DNA from: JAAYFT01 sp041655755
GTDB taxonomy: Bacteria; Bacillota; Clostridia; Tissierellales; Tissierellaceae
Direction: 5' to 3'
Assembly: GCA_041655755.1 (NCBI GenBank)
Contig: JBBAEY010000064.1
Coordinates: 1-13,314, forward strand
DNA: 13,314 bases
Shown: positions 1 to 5,335 of the stretch, piece by piece
How the letters are laid out: every line of letters starts with the position of its first letter
Numbering within the stretch: the first letter of the stretch is position 1
The notes under the pieces: model-generated
The model's input: only the letters and a program-made list of their open reading frames with translations
Databases searched by the model: none
What the model was told of the DNA's origin: nothing
Program-made: the position numbers and the translations under genes

Positions 1-1
1 T

Positions 2-448
2 ATCTCCCTCATGGAGATGAAGGCCAAGAGCAGGAGATTAAAGATAGAAAAGGGCTTAGACCTCATACTAATTGACTATTTGCAGCTAATGCAGATGGAG
101 GGGCGAACAGAAAATAGGCAGCAGGAAATATCTGCCATTTCAAGGGGTCTCAAGGCCCTGGCCAAGGAGATGGAATGTCCAGTAGTTGCCCTATCTCAGC
201 TAAGCCGTGCACCAGAACTCAGAGCAGACCACAGGCCAATCTTGTCCGACCTGAGGGAATCCGGTGCCATAGAACAGGATGCTGACGTGGTCCTATTTCT
301 CTATAGGGATGACTACTATAATGAAGACTCAGAAAAGAAAAACATTGGAGAGCTAATTATAGCCAAGCATAGAAATGGACCTACGGGCAACCTTGACCTA
401 GTATTTAAGAAGGAATTTACCAAGTTCGTCAATATATCAAGGGAATAA
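2..448 (+). CDS. dnaB: Replicative DNA helicase DnaB, 3' end only
   Basis: This is the C-terminal part (about 148 residues visible) of the hexameric replicative helicase that unwinds DNA ahead of the replisome. The frame is open to the left window edge, so the gene is cut by the window; the family is usually about 440 residues. The visible part lies in the RecA-like motor domain. The Walker B stretch LILIDYLQLM is followed by the conserved helix around RGLKALAKEMECPVVALSQLSR-type sequence, then SDLRESGAIEQDADVV and the C-terminal basic segment near IAKHRNGPTGNLDL, all typical of DnaB. An ATG at base 11 is internal and not the start. Its neighbours dnaD and a dnaI-type loader are further replication-initiation genes, which supports the call. 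Identification is near certain. Confidence 0.96.
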   Translation: MSLMEMKAKSRRLKIEKGLDLILIDYLQLMQMEGRTENRQQEISAISRGLKALAKEMECPVVALSQLSRAPELRADHRPILSDLRESGAIEQDADVVLFLYRDDYYNEDSEKKNIGELIIAKHRNGPTGNLDLVFKKEFTKFVNISRE

Positions 449-462
449 GTATTGAACAGTAC

Positions 463-512
463 ACAATGCACAATGCACAATTCGCAGTCTACAATTGTGT
501 ATTGTGCATTGT
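463..512. repeat. Palindromic intergenic repeat with 7-base internal period
   Basis: The arms 463-482 and 493-512 are inverted copies, 19 of 20 positions complementary, and the single mismatch is a G-U pair in RNA. The loop is 10 bases. The left arm is itself three copies of the heptamer acaatgc (the last ending in tt), so the element is both palindromic and periodic. It lies between dnaB and the acetyltransferase gene. It is not followed by a T run, so it is a poor intrinsic terminator. It looks like a small dispersed palindromic element, but only one copy is visible here, so dispersal is inference. Confidence 0.7.
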
Positions 513-537
513 CAATTAAACAGACGGAGTGATATAA

Positions 538-1146
538 ATGGAGACCAGAGGAAAGAGGGTAGTTATAAGGAATTTAGAGCTGGATGACGTATTTCAAATG
601 AGCAGGTGGGCTAGGCACGATAATCCCCTGCTTGGAGACTACAATTTTCCAGACCTATCTGCCAGGGAAATGAACAAGTGGTATAGGATGAAGGTTAGCA
701 GTATTTTCAATAGGTATTTTAGCATAAGAAATGAAGATAATGATCTGATTGGATATATGGGGATAAAGGACATCAAGTTTATCAGGAGGATTTCTACACT
801 GGGCATAGTACTGGACCCTAGGCACATGAACAAGGGATATGGGACGGAGATATTGGATAGTTTTTTGGCCTATTATTTTAGGGAAATGAAGATGAGAAAG
901 ATGATACTAGAAGTGACGGAATTCAACAAAAGGGCCTATAGGCTATATGAAAAAATCGGCTTTCGGCCCATTGGCTATTATCTAGATGAATTTTACAATC
1001 CTGATCTGGACCTGAACAATCCCTATTATCTAGAAGAAAAATCTTCTTTTGTAATAAGGGGCGAAAAGATATATAATTATATCTACAAAATGATTATAGA
1101 TAAGAAAAGGTTTTTTTCCATTAGGAGCGAAAGAGAGACAACATAG
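538..1146 (+). CDS. GNAT-family N-acetyltransferase
   Basis: A 202-residue protein of the GNAT superfamily, RimJ/RimL-like, which would transfer an acetyl group from acetyl-CoA to an amine on a protein or small molecule. The acetyl-CoA motif A is clear at about residues 88-108 (LGIVLDPRHMNKGYGTE, with R95, G100 and G102 of the R-x-x-G-x-G type). It is followed by the motif B region with N130-K-R-A-Y-R-L-Y-EKIGF at 130-142. The last ~50 residues are a polar, Tyr/Lys-rich extension. GGAG at 526-529 sits 8 bases before the ATG. The stop is 11 bases before dnaD, and AGGAG of the dnaD ribosome site overlaps this stop, so the two are probably co-transcribed. The substrate cannot be read from the sequence; ribosomal or replication proteins are guesses from context. 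Confidence 0.88.
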   Translation: METRGKRVVIRNLELDDVFQMSRWARHDNPLLGDYNFPDLSAREMNKWYRMKVSSIFNRYFSIRNEDNDLIGYMGIKDIKFIRRISTLGIVLDPRHMNKGYGTEILDSFLAYYFREMKMRKMILEVTEFNKRAYRLYEKIGFRPIGYYLDEFYNPDLDLNNPYYLEEKSSFVIRGEKIYNYIYKMIIDKKRFFSIRSERETT

Positions 1147-1157
1147 GAGTTGATAGT

Positions 1158-2252
1158 ATGAGTTTCATTTTGGAAACCACAGATATGGACCTGGGGGACA
1201 CCCCCATAGAGAATATATTTATAAACGATTTTATGCCCATGGCAAATGGCACCTATGTAAAGGTGTACCTGCTGGGATATAAGTATGCCCACGACAAGGA
1301 GGAAAAACTGGAGATAAGCAATCAAATAATTGCTAAGCATCTGGAAATATCCCTAGAAGATGTTTTAAATGCCTGGGACTTCTGGGAGAAAAAGGGAATA
1401 ATAGAAAAGATGGAAGTAAAGGAAGACAATAAATACGACTACAAGGTTAAGTTTTTGAGCCTAAGGCAACTATACATAAAAAACAATCTGGGCGTATTTG
1501 CTCCCAAGGAGGAGGCAAGGAAGAAACAAAAAACCCTGGGTCCAAAGGAGCTCATAGATGCAAACCAAATACCTATAATAAACCAAATGTTTAATAATAT
1601 CGACGATATAATGAGAAGGCAAACCGTGGCAACAGAGAAACAAAGAATACTGTCCTGGATAGAAGACTACAATATGAACCCAGATGTCATAGAAAAGGCC
1701 TTCAGATATGGTGTAGAGAGAAAGGGCGTTAGAAATATCAACTATGTCGAAGGAATCATAAGGAACTGGTATGACAATGGACTGACAAATATGGATGCAA
1801 TTCTAGACCATTTCAGAAGCCAAGATGAAAAATACTACAGATACCAAAGAGTCCTCAGGGCCTTGGGAATGGACCATAGGTCTCCTACAGAAAAGGATAT
1901 GCTGATTATAGACAGGTGGTTCGACGAATATAAGTTTTCAATGGAGATGGTCCTAAAGGGATGCGAAGGCTCCTCAAAAGTGGCAAATCCAAACCTAAAC
2001 TATATTGACGGCATACTTGGCTCCTGGTATAAAAAGAATATACAGACCCTTGAAGACATAGAAGAAAAAGACAGGCCAGTGGAGAAGAAGTCCTATAGCC
2101 CCTCTAGGCCCAGCCAGGGCAAGGGAAGTCCATTAAAAACTAGGTTTCACAATTTTGAGCAAAGGTCAGATAAATATACGGCTGAGGAGCTAGAAGATAT
2201 AGCAAGGAAAAAGAGGGAAAGCTACCAGCAAAGAGTAAAGGGAGAAGCGTAA
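1158..2252 (+). CDS. dnaD: DnaD-family replication protein with two C-terminal DnaD domains
   Basis: A 364-residue DnaD-domain protein, expected to act in primosome assembly and loading of the replicative helicase. Residues ~15-115 look like the N-terminal winged-helix part (alternating hydrophobic helices, DVLNAWDFWEKKGIIEK). Two DnaB_2/DnaD repeats follow, at ~145-215 and ~228-298. Each ends with the family hallmark Y-x-x-x-I-x-x-W: NYVEGIIRNWYDNG at 195-208 and NYIDGILGSWYKKN at 281-294. The C-terminal ~60 residues are charged and low-complexity, then helical. B. subtilis DnaD has one such domain; the double form is known in clostridia. AGGAG at 1145-1149 precedes the ATG by 8 bases. The stop is one base before the next ATG, so translation is probably coupled to the helicase loader. 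Confidence 0.93.
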   Translation: MSFILETTDMDLGDTPIENIFINDFMPMANGTYVKVYLLGYKYAHDKEEKLEISNQIIAKHLEISLEDVLNAWDFWEKKGIIEKMEVKEDNKYDYKVKFLSLRQLYIKNNLGVFAPKEEARKKQKTLGPKELIDANQIPIINQMFNNIDDIMRRQTVATEKQRILSWIEDYNMNPDVIEKAFRYGVERKGVRNINYVEGIIRNWYDNGLTNMDAILDHFRSQDEKYYRYQRVLRALGMDHRSPTEKDMLIIDRWFDEYKFSMEMVLKGCEGSSKVANPNLNYIDGILGSWYKKNIQTLEDIEEKDRPVEKKSYSPSRPSQGKGSPLKTRFHNFEQRSDKYTAEELEDIARKKRESYQQRVKGEA

Positions 2253-2253
2253 A

Positions 2254-3237
2254 ATGTACAAGGCAATATTAAAGGAACTGTCAATTGAATATGAAAAGAA
2301 AAGGGATAGGCAGGAGCGGGAGCAAGGCCTTAGAAGGGAAAAGGTCTATAGGGATGTCCCTGCCATCAAGAGGATCGATGAGGAGATACGCAAGGCCAGC
2401 ATCGCCATGTCCAAGTACATACTTGGAAATCCTGACAAGTATCAGGAGGCCATGGAAAGGGCTAGGGATACTATAGAAAAGCTAAAGATGGAAAAGGCCT
2501 ACCTAATGACAGAATCAAATATTCCCATGGACTATATGGATATAAGGCATGACTGCCCTATATGCATGGATAGGGGATACCTAGAGGACGGAAGTCAATG
2601 CAACTGCCTTAGACAGGCCATAATATCCAGGACCTACAAGATGTCCAATATGGAAAATATGATTAAAGAACAGAATTTCCAAAGCTTTAATATAGACCTG
2701 TTCAAAGATCAACCCTTTGAAAAGGAACTGCTGACACCCAGGGAAAACATGATAGAAATAGCGGGAATAGCAGAGGGATTTATAAACAACTTTGACGAGA
2801 TCAATGGAGAAAACCTTCTATTCTATGGGACTACTGGACTTGGCAAGACCTTCCTCAGCAATTGTATAGCAAAGTCTCTTTTGGATAAAAACAAACTTGT
2901 AATCTATCAAACAGCCTTCACCATTTTGGAAATAATAGAGAGCCATAGATTTAGGAGAAATAGTAGTGGACTAGACGACAGCCAATATAATCTACTATTT
3001 GAAGCAGACTTGTTGATTATAGACGACCTAGGTACAGAGGTAGCCAATACCTTCACCAATGCTGAAATATTTAACATAGTAAATACTAGAATACTGGGCA
3101 GCAAGAAGACCATCATATCTACAAACTTGACACCCAAGGAGATATCAGAAATCTACACGGACAGGGTATTTTCAAGGATACTAGATAAATTTATACCTCT
3201 CAAGTTTTATGGACAGGATTTGAGGTTTGAACACTAA
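2254..3237 (+). CDS. dnaI: DnaI/DnaC-type AAA+ helicase loader ATPase
   Basis: A 327-residue AAA+ ATPase of the DnaC/IstB/DnaI group, predicted to load the DnaB helicase at the origin. The N-terminal ~90 residues are helical and charged. A zinc-type cysteine cluster follows (C101, C104, C116, C118, in CPICMDRGYL and SQCNC), as in DnaI-type loaders. The ATPase core has Walker A GTTGLGKT at 192-199, Walker B LLIIDD at 253-258, sensor 1 STN at 289-291, and arginines in DRVFSRI (304-310) as the likely finger. GGGAGAAG at 2240-2246 precedes the ATG. It follows dnaD by one base and precedes niaR by 19. IstB of IS21 is related, but no istA or insertion-sequence ends are present and the context is replication genes. 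Clostridial versions are often labelled DnaC; the symbol dnaI follows the Bacillus convention. Confidence 0.93.
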   Translation: MYKAILKELSIEYEKKRDRQEREQGLRREKVYRDVPAIKRIDEEIRKASIAMSKYILGNPDKYQEAMERARDTIEKLKMEKAYLMTESNIPMDYMDIRHDCPICMDRGYLEDGSQCNCLRQAIISRTYKMSNMENMIKEQNFQSFNIDLFKDQPFEKELLTPRENMIEIAGIAEGFINNFDEINGENLLFYGTTGLGKTFLSNCIAKSLLDKNKLVIYQTAFTILEIIESHRFRRNSSGLDDSQYNLLFEADLLIIDDLGTEVANTFTNAEIFNIVNTRILGSKKTIISTNLTPKEISEIYTDRVFSRILDKFIPLKFYGQDLRFEH

Positions 3238-3255
3238 TTCCTAAAGGAGGAATTA
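3235..3255 (+). promoter_or_regulatory. Inverted repeat enclosing the niaR Shine-Dalgarno
   Basis: A perfect 8-bp inverted repeat, taattcct (3235-3242) and aggaatta (3248-3255), with a 5-base centre, starts at the loader's stop codon and spans the niaR ribosome site AAAGGAGG (3243-3250). In RNA, half of the site would lie in the loop and half in the stem. It could limit niaR translation unless ribosomes finishing the upstream gene open it. It could also be only a by-product of an A/T-rich context around AGGAGG. Confidence 0.45.
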
Positions 3256-3256
3256 T

Positions 3257-3781
3257 ATGGATGCCAATGAAAGAAGAGAAGAGATAGTAAAAGCCCTAAA
3301 AATGGCAGAGAATCCTATTAAGGGCACCGATTTGTCTGAGAAATTTGAGGTCAGCAGGCAGGTCATAGTACAGGATATAGCAATACTGAGGGCAAGGGGC
3401 GAGGACATACTTGCAACGCCCCAGGGCTATATAATGCCGAGACCCTTTAAAAGCAAGGTTATTACAAGGACCATAGCCTGTATTCATCAAAGCAATGAGG
3501 AAATAGAAGAGGAACTTAGGACCATAGTGGATTTAGGAGGGAAAATAATAGATGTAGTAGTCGAACACCCCCTATATGGAGAAATCAAATCTCAGCTGCA
3601 AATAGGGTCCAGACACGACCTTGGGCTCTTTATGGAAAATCTGAATAAGACCAAGGCAGAGCCCCTCTCATCTTTGACAGACGGTGTACACCTCCACACC
3701 ATTGAGATTGAAGACGAGGAGATGTTTGAAAGAATAAAAGAGGCCCTGATGGGGAAAAACTACTTGATAAAGGAAGATTAA
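3257..3781 (+). CDS. niaR: NiaR niacin-responsive transcriptional repressor (HTH-11 + 3H domain)
   Basis: A 174-residue regulator of the NiaR/YrxA family, which represses NAD biosynthesis and niacin uptake genes when nicotinate is plentiful. Residues ~7-60 form an HTH_11 winged helix, with the recognition helix around VSRQVIVQDIAILRARG. The rest is the 3H ligand/metal domain named for its conserved histidines: H77 in ACIHQ, H104 in VEHPLYGEI, and H145/H147 in GVHLHTIE. H77, E85, H145 and H147 are plausible metal ligands by analogy with the Thermotoga protein. Length is normal for the family. AAAGGAGG at 3243-3250 lies 6 bases before the ATG. No niacin site precedes the gene itself, but a strong candidate operator lies just downstream, before the next gene. 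It is probably transcribed from the replication operon. Confidence 0.94.
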   Translation: MDANERREEIVKALKMAENPIKGTDLSEKFEVSRQVIVQDIAILRARGEDILATPQGYIMPRPFKSKVITRTIACIHQSNEEIEEELRTIVDLGGKIIDVVVEHPLYGEIKSQLQIGSRHDLGLFMENLNKTKAEPLSSLTDGVHLHTIEIEDEEMFERIKEALMGKNYLIKED

Positions 3782-3792
3782 AGTGGTATATT
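3764..3792 (+). promoter_or_regulatory. Candidate promoter of the EIIC-family membrane gene
   Basis: TTGATA (3764-3769) and TATATT (3787-3792) are separated by 17 bases. The -35 lies inside the last codons of niaR. The expected start, near 3799, is about 15 bases before the palindrome at 3814-3829, so a repressor bound there could block elongation or clearance. A second -10-like TATACT at 3793-3798 has no well-spaced -35. Confidence 0.45.
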
Positions 3793-3813
3793 TATACTCA
3801 GTAGTGACAAGAC

Positions 3814-3829
3814 AGGTGTAAATACACCT
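3814..3829. promoter_or_regulatory. Candidate NiaR operator palindrome
   Basis: aggtgta-aa-tacacct is a perfect 7-bp inverted repeat with a two-base centre, in the 5' untranslated region of the membrane gene and 32 bases after the niaR stop. Firmicute NiaR sites, as I recall them, are palindromes built on an ACAGGTGT-type half-site, and the left half here reads gacaggtgt. Operator assignment rests on this resemblance and on the adjacent niaR gene; I could not compare it with a matrix. Confidence 0.62.
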
Positions 3830-3846
3830 AATTGAGGAGTGATTTT

Positions 3847-4869
3847 GTGGCTAAGAAGAAAAGTGGAATAAGAAATTATTTTGTAAAGGTACTGAATGGC
3901 ATGGCCCTTGGGCTTTTTTCCTCTTTACTTATTGGATTGATTACAAAACAGTTGGGCACATTGTTGAATTTACAGGCCTTGGTTGCCTTTGGCAATGTGG
4001 CACAAAAACTAATGGGCCCTGCCATAGGAGCTGGTGTAGCCTATAGCGTAGGTGCTCCTCCCCTTGGCATATTTGCCTCTGTAGCAGTAGGGGCCATAGG
4101 GGCAGGCAGCATAGCATTCGATGGTGCTACAGCTATTATAAATACAGGGGAGCCAGTAGGGGCCTTTGTAGCGGCCCTCTTGGCAGCAGAGTTTTCAAAG
4201 TTAATAAGTGGAAAGACAAGGGTTGATATAGTATTGGTACCCCTTGCCACCATCATAGTTGGTGGATTCGTTGGACAGTATATAGGACCCTATATGTCCC
4301 TAGTGATGAACTTCTTTGGAAGTATAATAAACACAGCTACAGAAATGCACCCGGTTCCCATGGGTATCATAGTGTCTGTAGTCATGGGTATAGTCCTTAC
4401 CCTGCCCATTAGCTCCGCAGCCCTAGCCATATCTCTGGGCCTATCGGGATTGGCCGCCGGTGCCAGCCTTGTAGGATGTTCAGCCAATATGATAGGCTTT
4501 GCAGTTGCATCCTATAGGGAAAATGGAGTTGGAGGCTTTATAGCCCAAGGAATAGGGACCTCTATGCTTCAGGTGCCAAATATAGTAAAGAATCCCCTCA
4601 TATGGATACCAGCCATAGTTTCCTCTGCCATACTAGGCCCCATATCCACTAAACTATTGCAGATGGAAAGCGATATGATAGGTGCAGGTATGGGAACCAG
4701 CGGTTTGGTTGGGCAATTCGCCACCATTGATGTCATGGGGGCTAGTACAAGGACCCTCATACTCATACTCCTGATGCACTTTATCTTACCCGGTCTCATA
4801 TCCTTTGGAGTGTCGGAGTGGATGAGAAAAAGAGGGCTAATCAAATTAGGGGATATGAAATTACAATAA
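3847..4869 (+). CDS. PTS_EIIC_2-family membrane protein, candidate niacin-related transporter
   Basis: A 340-residue, very hydrophobic polytopic membrane protein that I place in the PTS_EIIC_2 (PF13303-type) family. It has glycine/alanine-rich membrane segments such as GPAIGAGVAYSVGAPPLGIF and ASVAVGAIGAG near the N-terminus, then PISSAALAISLGLSGLAAG and MIGAGMGTSGLVGQFATID. There is no EIIA or EIIB domain and no PTS partner gene nearby, so sugar phosphorylation is not supported. The GTG at 3847 is chosen because GAGGAG (3834-3839) sits 7 bases upstream; the TTG at 3832 would overlap that ribosome site. A NiaR-type palindrome lies between its promoter and the start codon, right after niaR. 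The inferred role is uptake of niacin or a related pyridine, based on context only. It is followed by a strong terminator. Confidence 0.82.
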   Translation: MAKKKSGIRNYFVKVLNGMALGLFSSLLIGLITKQLGTLLNLQALVAFGNVAQKLMGPAIGAGVAYSVGAPPLGIFASVAVGAIGAGSIAFDGATAIINTGEPVGAFVAALLAAEFSKLISGKTRVDIVLVPLATIIVGGFVGQYIGPYMSLVMNFFGSIINTATEMHPVPMGIIVSVVMGIVLTLPISSAALAISLGLSGLAAGASLVGCSANMIGFAVASYRENGVGGFIAQGIGTSMLQVPNIVKNPLIWIPAIVSSAILGPISTKLLQMESDMIGAGMGTSGLVGQFATIDVMGASTRTLILILLMHFILPGLISFGVSEWMRKRGLIKLGDMKLQ

Positions 4870-4884
4870 TCAAAAGTTAATGTT

Positions 4885-4913
4885 TTGACAAGTATTTATG
4901 TGGTATATATAAG
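4885..4913 (+). promoter_or_regulatory. Strong promoter-like pair in the intergenic region before the serS leader
   Basis: TTGACA (4885-4890) and TATAAG (4908-4913) are separated by 17 bases. The predicted start near 4917-4920 leads into a region with no open reading frame that ends at the hairpin terminator 4964-5017. A TATATA at 4906-4911 is an alternative -10 with a shorter spacer. Confidence 0.55.
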
Positions 4914-4916
4914 CAA

Positions 4917-5017
4917 GGAAGGAAACTTCCCACAGAAGATAAAACCATAAGTTACTAAGGATGAAAAAGTAGCCCTTGGAAAATCCTAGGATTTTCTAAT
5001 TGCTACTTTGTTCTTTT
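4917..5017 (+). ncRNA. Candidate small RNA of about 100 nt
   Basis: The stretch between the promoter at 4885-4913 and the terminator has no protein-coding potential; the only ATG with a purine-rich lead (4961) stops after three codons. It opens with a hairpin, ggaag-gaaa-cttcc (4917-4930), capped by a GNRA tetraloop. An unpaired purine/A-rich middle (4931-4963) follows, and the long terminator stem closes it. That layout fits a free-standing regulatory RNA. It could instead be a leftover leader or merely the tail of the upstream gene's transcript. I do not recognise a known RNA family. Confidence 0.33.
4964..5017 (+). terminator. Intrinsic terminator after the EIIC-family gene / candidate sRNA
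   Basis: A long hairpin: outer arms aaagtagc (4966-4973) and gctacttt (5002-5009), a 2x2 CC/UU internal loop, then ttggaaaatc paired with gattttctaa (one G-U pair), closing on a 4-base ctag loop. The descending arm runs into a U-rich tail (tttgttctttt, 5007-5017). It would stop transcripts from both the membrane gene and the promoter at 4885. Confidence 0.8.
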
Positions 5018-5058
5018 CCACGAATTGTATATATAAGGTCCATGTCTGCTTTTAACCC

Positions 5059-5087
5059 TTGACAAGGCAGCCTATTATAGCTATAAT
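5059..5087 (+). promoter_or_regulatory. Consensus sigma-A promoter of the serS T-box leader
   Basis: TTGACA (5059-5064) and TATAAT (5082-5087) are both exact consensus hexamers with a 17-base spacer. The start is expected near 5094, exactly where the T-box Stem I begins. Confidence 0.85.
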
Positions 5088-5093
5088 ATCTGT

Positions 5094-5287
5094 AATTAAA
5101 TAGTCCAGCAATGAAGGGAAATAGTAAATGCCTAGCTTTTATAGAGAGCCAATGGGGGTGAAAATTGGCAAAGCAAAACATTGAATCCAGCCCGGAGCTC
5201 TTTTAATCTTAAGTGGGCCTTTTGGCTAACTAGGGTGGCAACGCGGGTAACTCTCGTCCCTTATTTGGGTCGGGAGTTTATTATTTT
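5094..5287 (+). promoter_or_regulatory. T-box riboswitch (serine), controls serS
   Basis: A tRNA-sensing leader that lets serS be transcribed when uncharged tRNA-Ser accumulates. Stem I spans about 5095-5207: lower stem aguCC/GGaGCU, the AUAGUA element at 5121-5126, aaug/cauu and gcttt/aaagc helices, the AGAGA bulge, and the distal gccaat/attggc stem (5148-5153, 5164-5169) with a GGGGGUGAAA loop. The specifier loop reads GAA-UCC-AGC (5183-5191); UCC, a serine codon followed by a purine, is the best specifier. Stem III is 5212-5231. The T-box AGGGUGGCAACGCGGG is 5232-5247. Its bulge UGGC (5236-5239) pairs with GCCA, the 3' end expected for tRNA-Ser with discriminator G. The antiterminator uses 5232-5261. 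There is no room for Stem II or the IIA/B pseudoknot. Confidence 0.95.
5249..5287 (+). terminator. Terminator of the serS T-box leader
   Basis: aactctcgtccc (5249-5260) pairs with gggtcgggagtt (5267-5278) around a 6-base loop, with one U-U mismatch and one G-U pair, followed by a U-rich tract to 5287. Its 5' arm overlaps the antiterminator partner (5253-5261), so the two structures exclude each other. Confidence 0.9.
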
Positions 5288-5335
5288 CTAGGCAGTTAGA
5301 TATAAGCAGAGTTTAAAAAAGATAGGAGGATGGGA

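Noticed and set aside
2254..3237. IstB of an IS21-type insertion sequence
   Set aside because: No istA, no terminal repeats, and the gene is tightly coupled to dnaD; the N-terminal cysteine cluster fits a helicase loader.
3832..3846. TTG start five codons upstream for the EIIC-family protein
   Set aside because: Those codons contain the ribosome site GAGGAG itself; the GTG at 3847 has correct spacing.
5330..5335. ATG two codons upstream as serS start
   Set aside because: It directly touches the AGGAGG site with no spacer; ATG 5336 has a 6-base spacer and gives the usual SerRS N-terminus.
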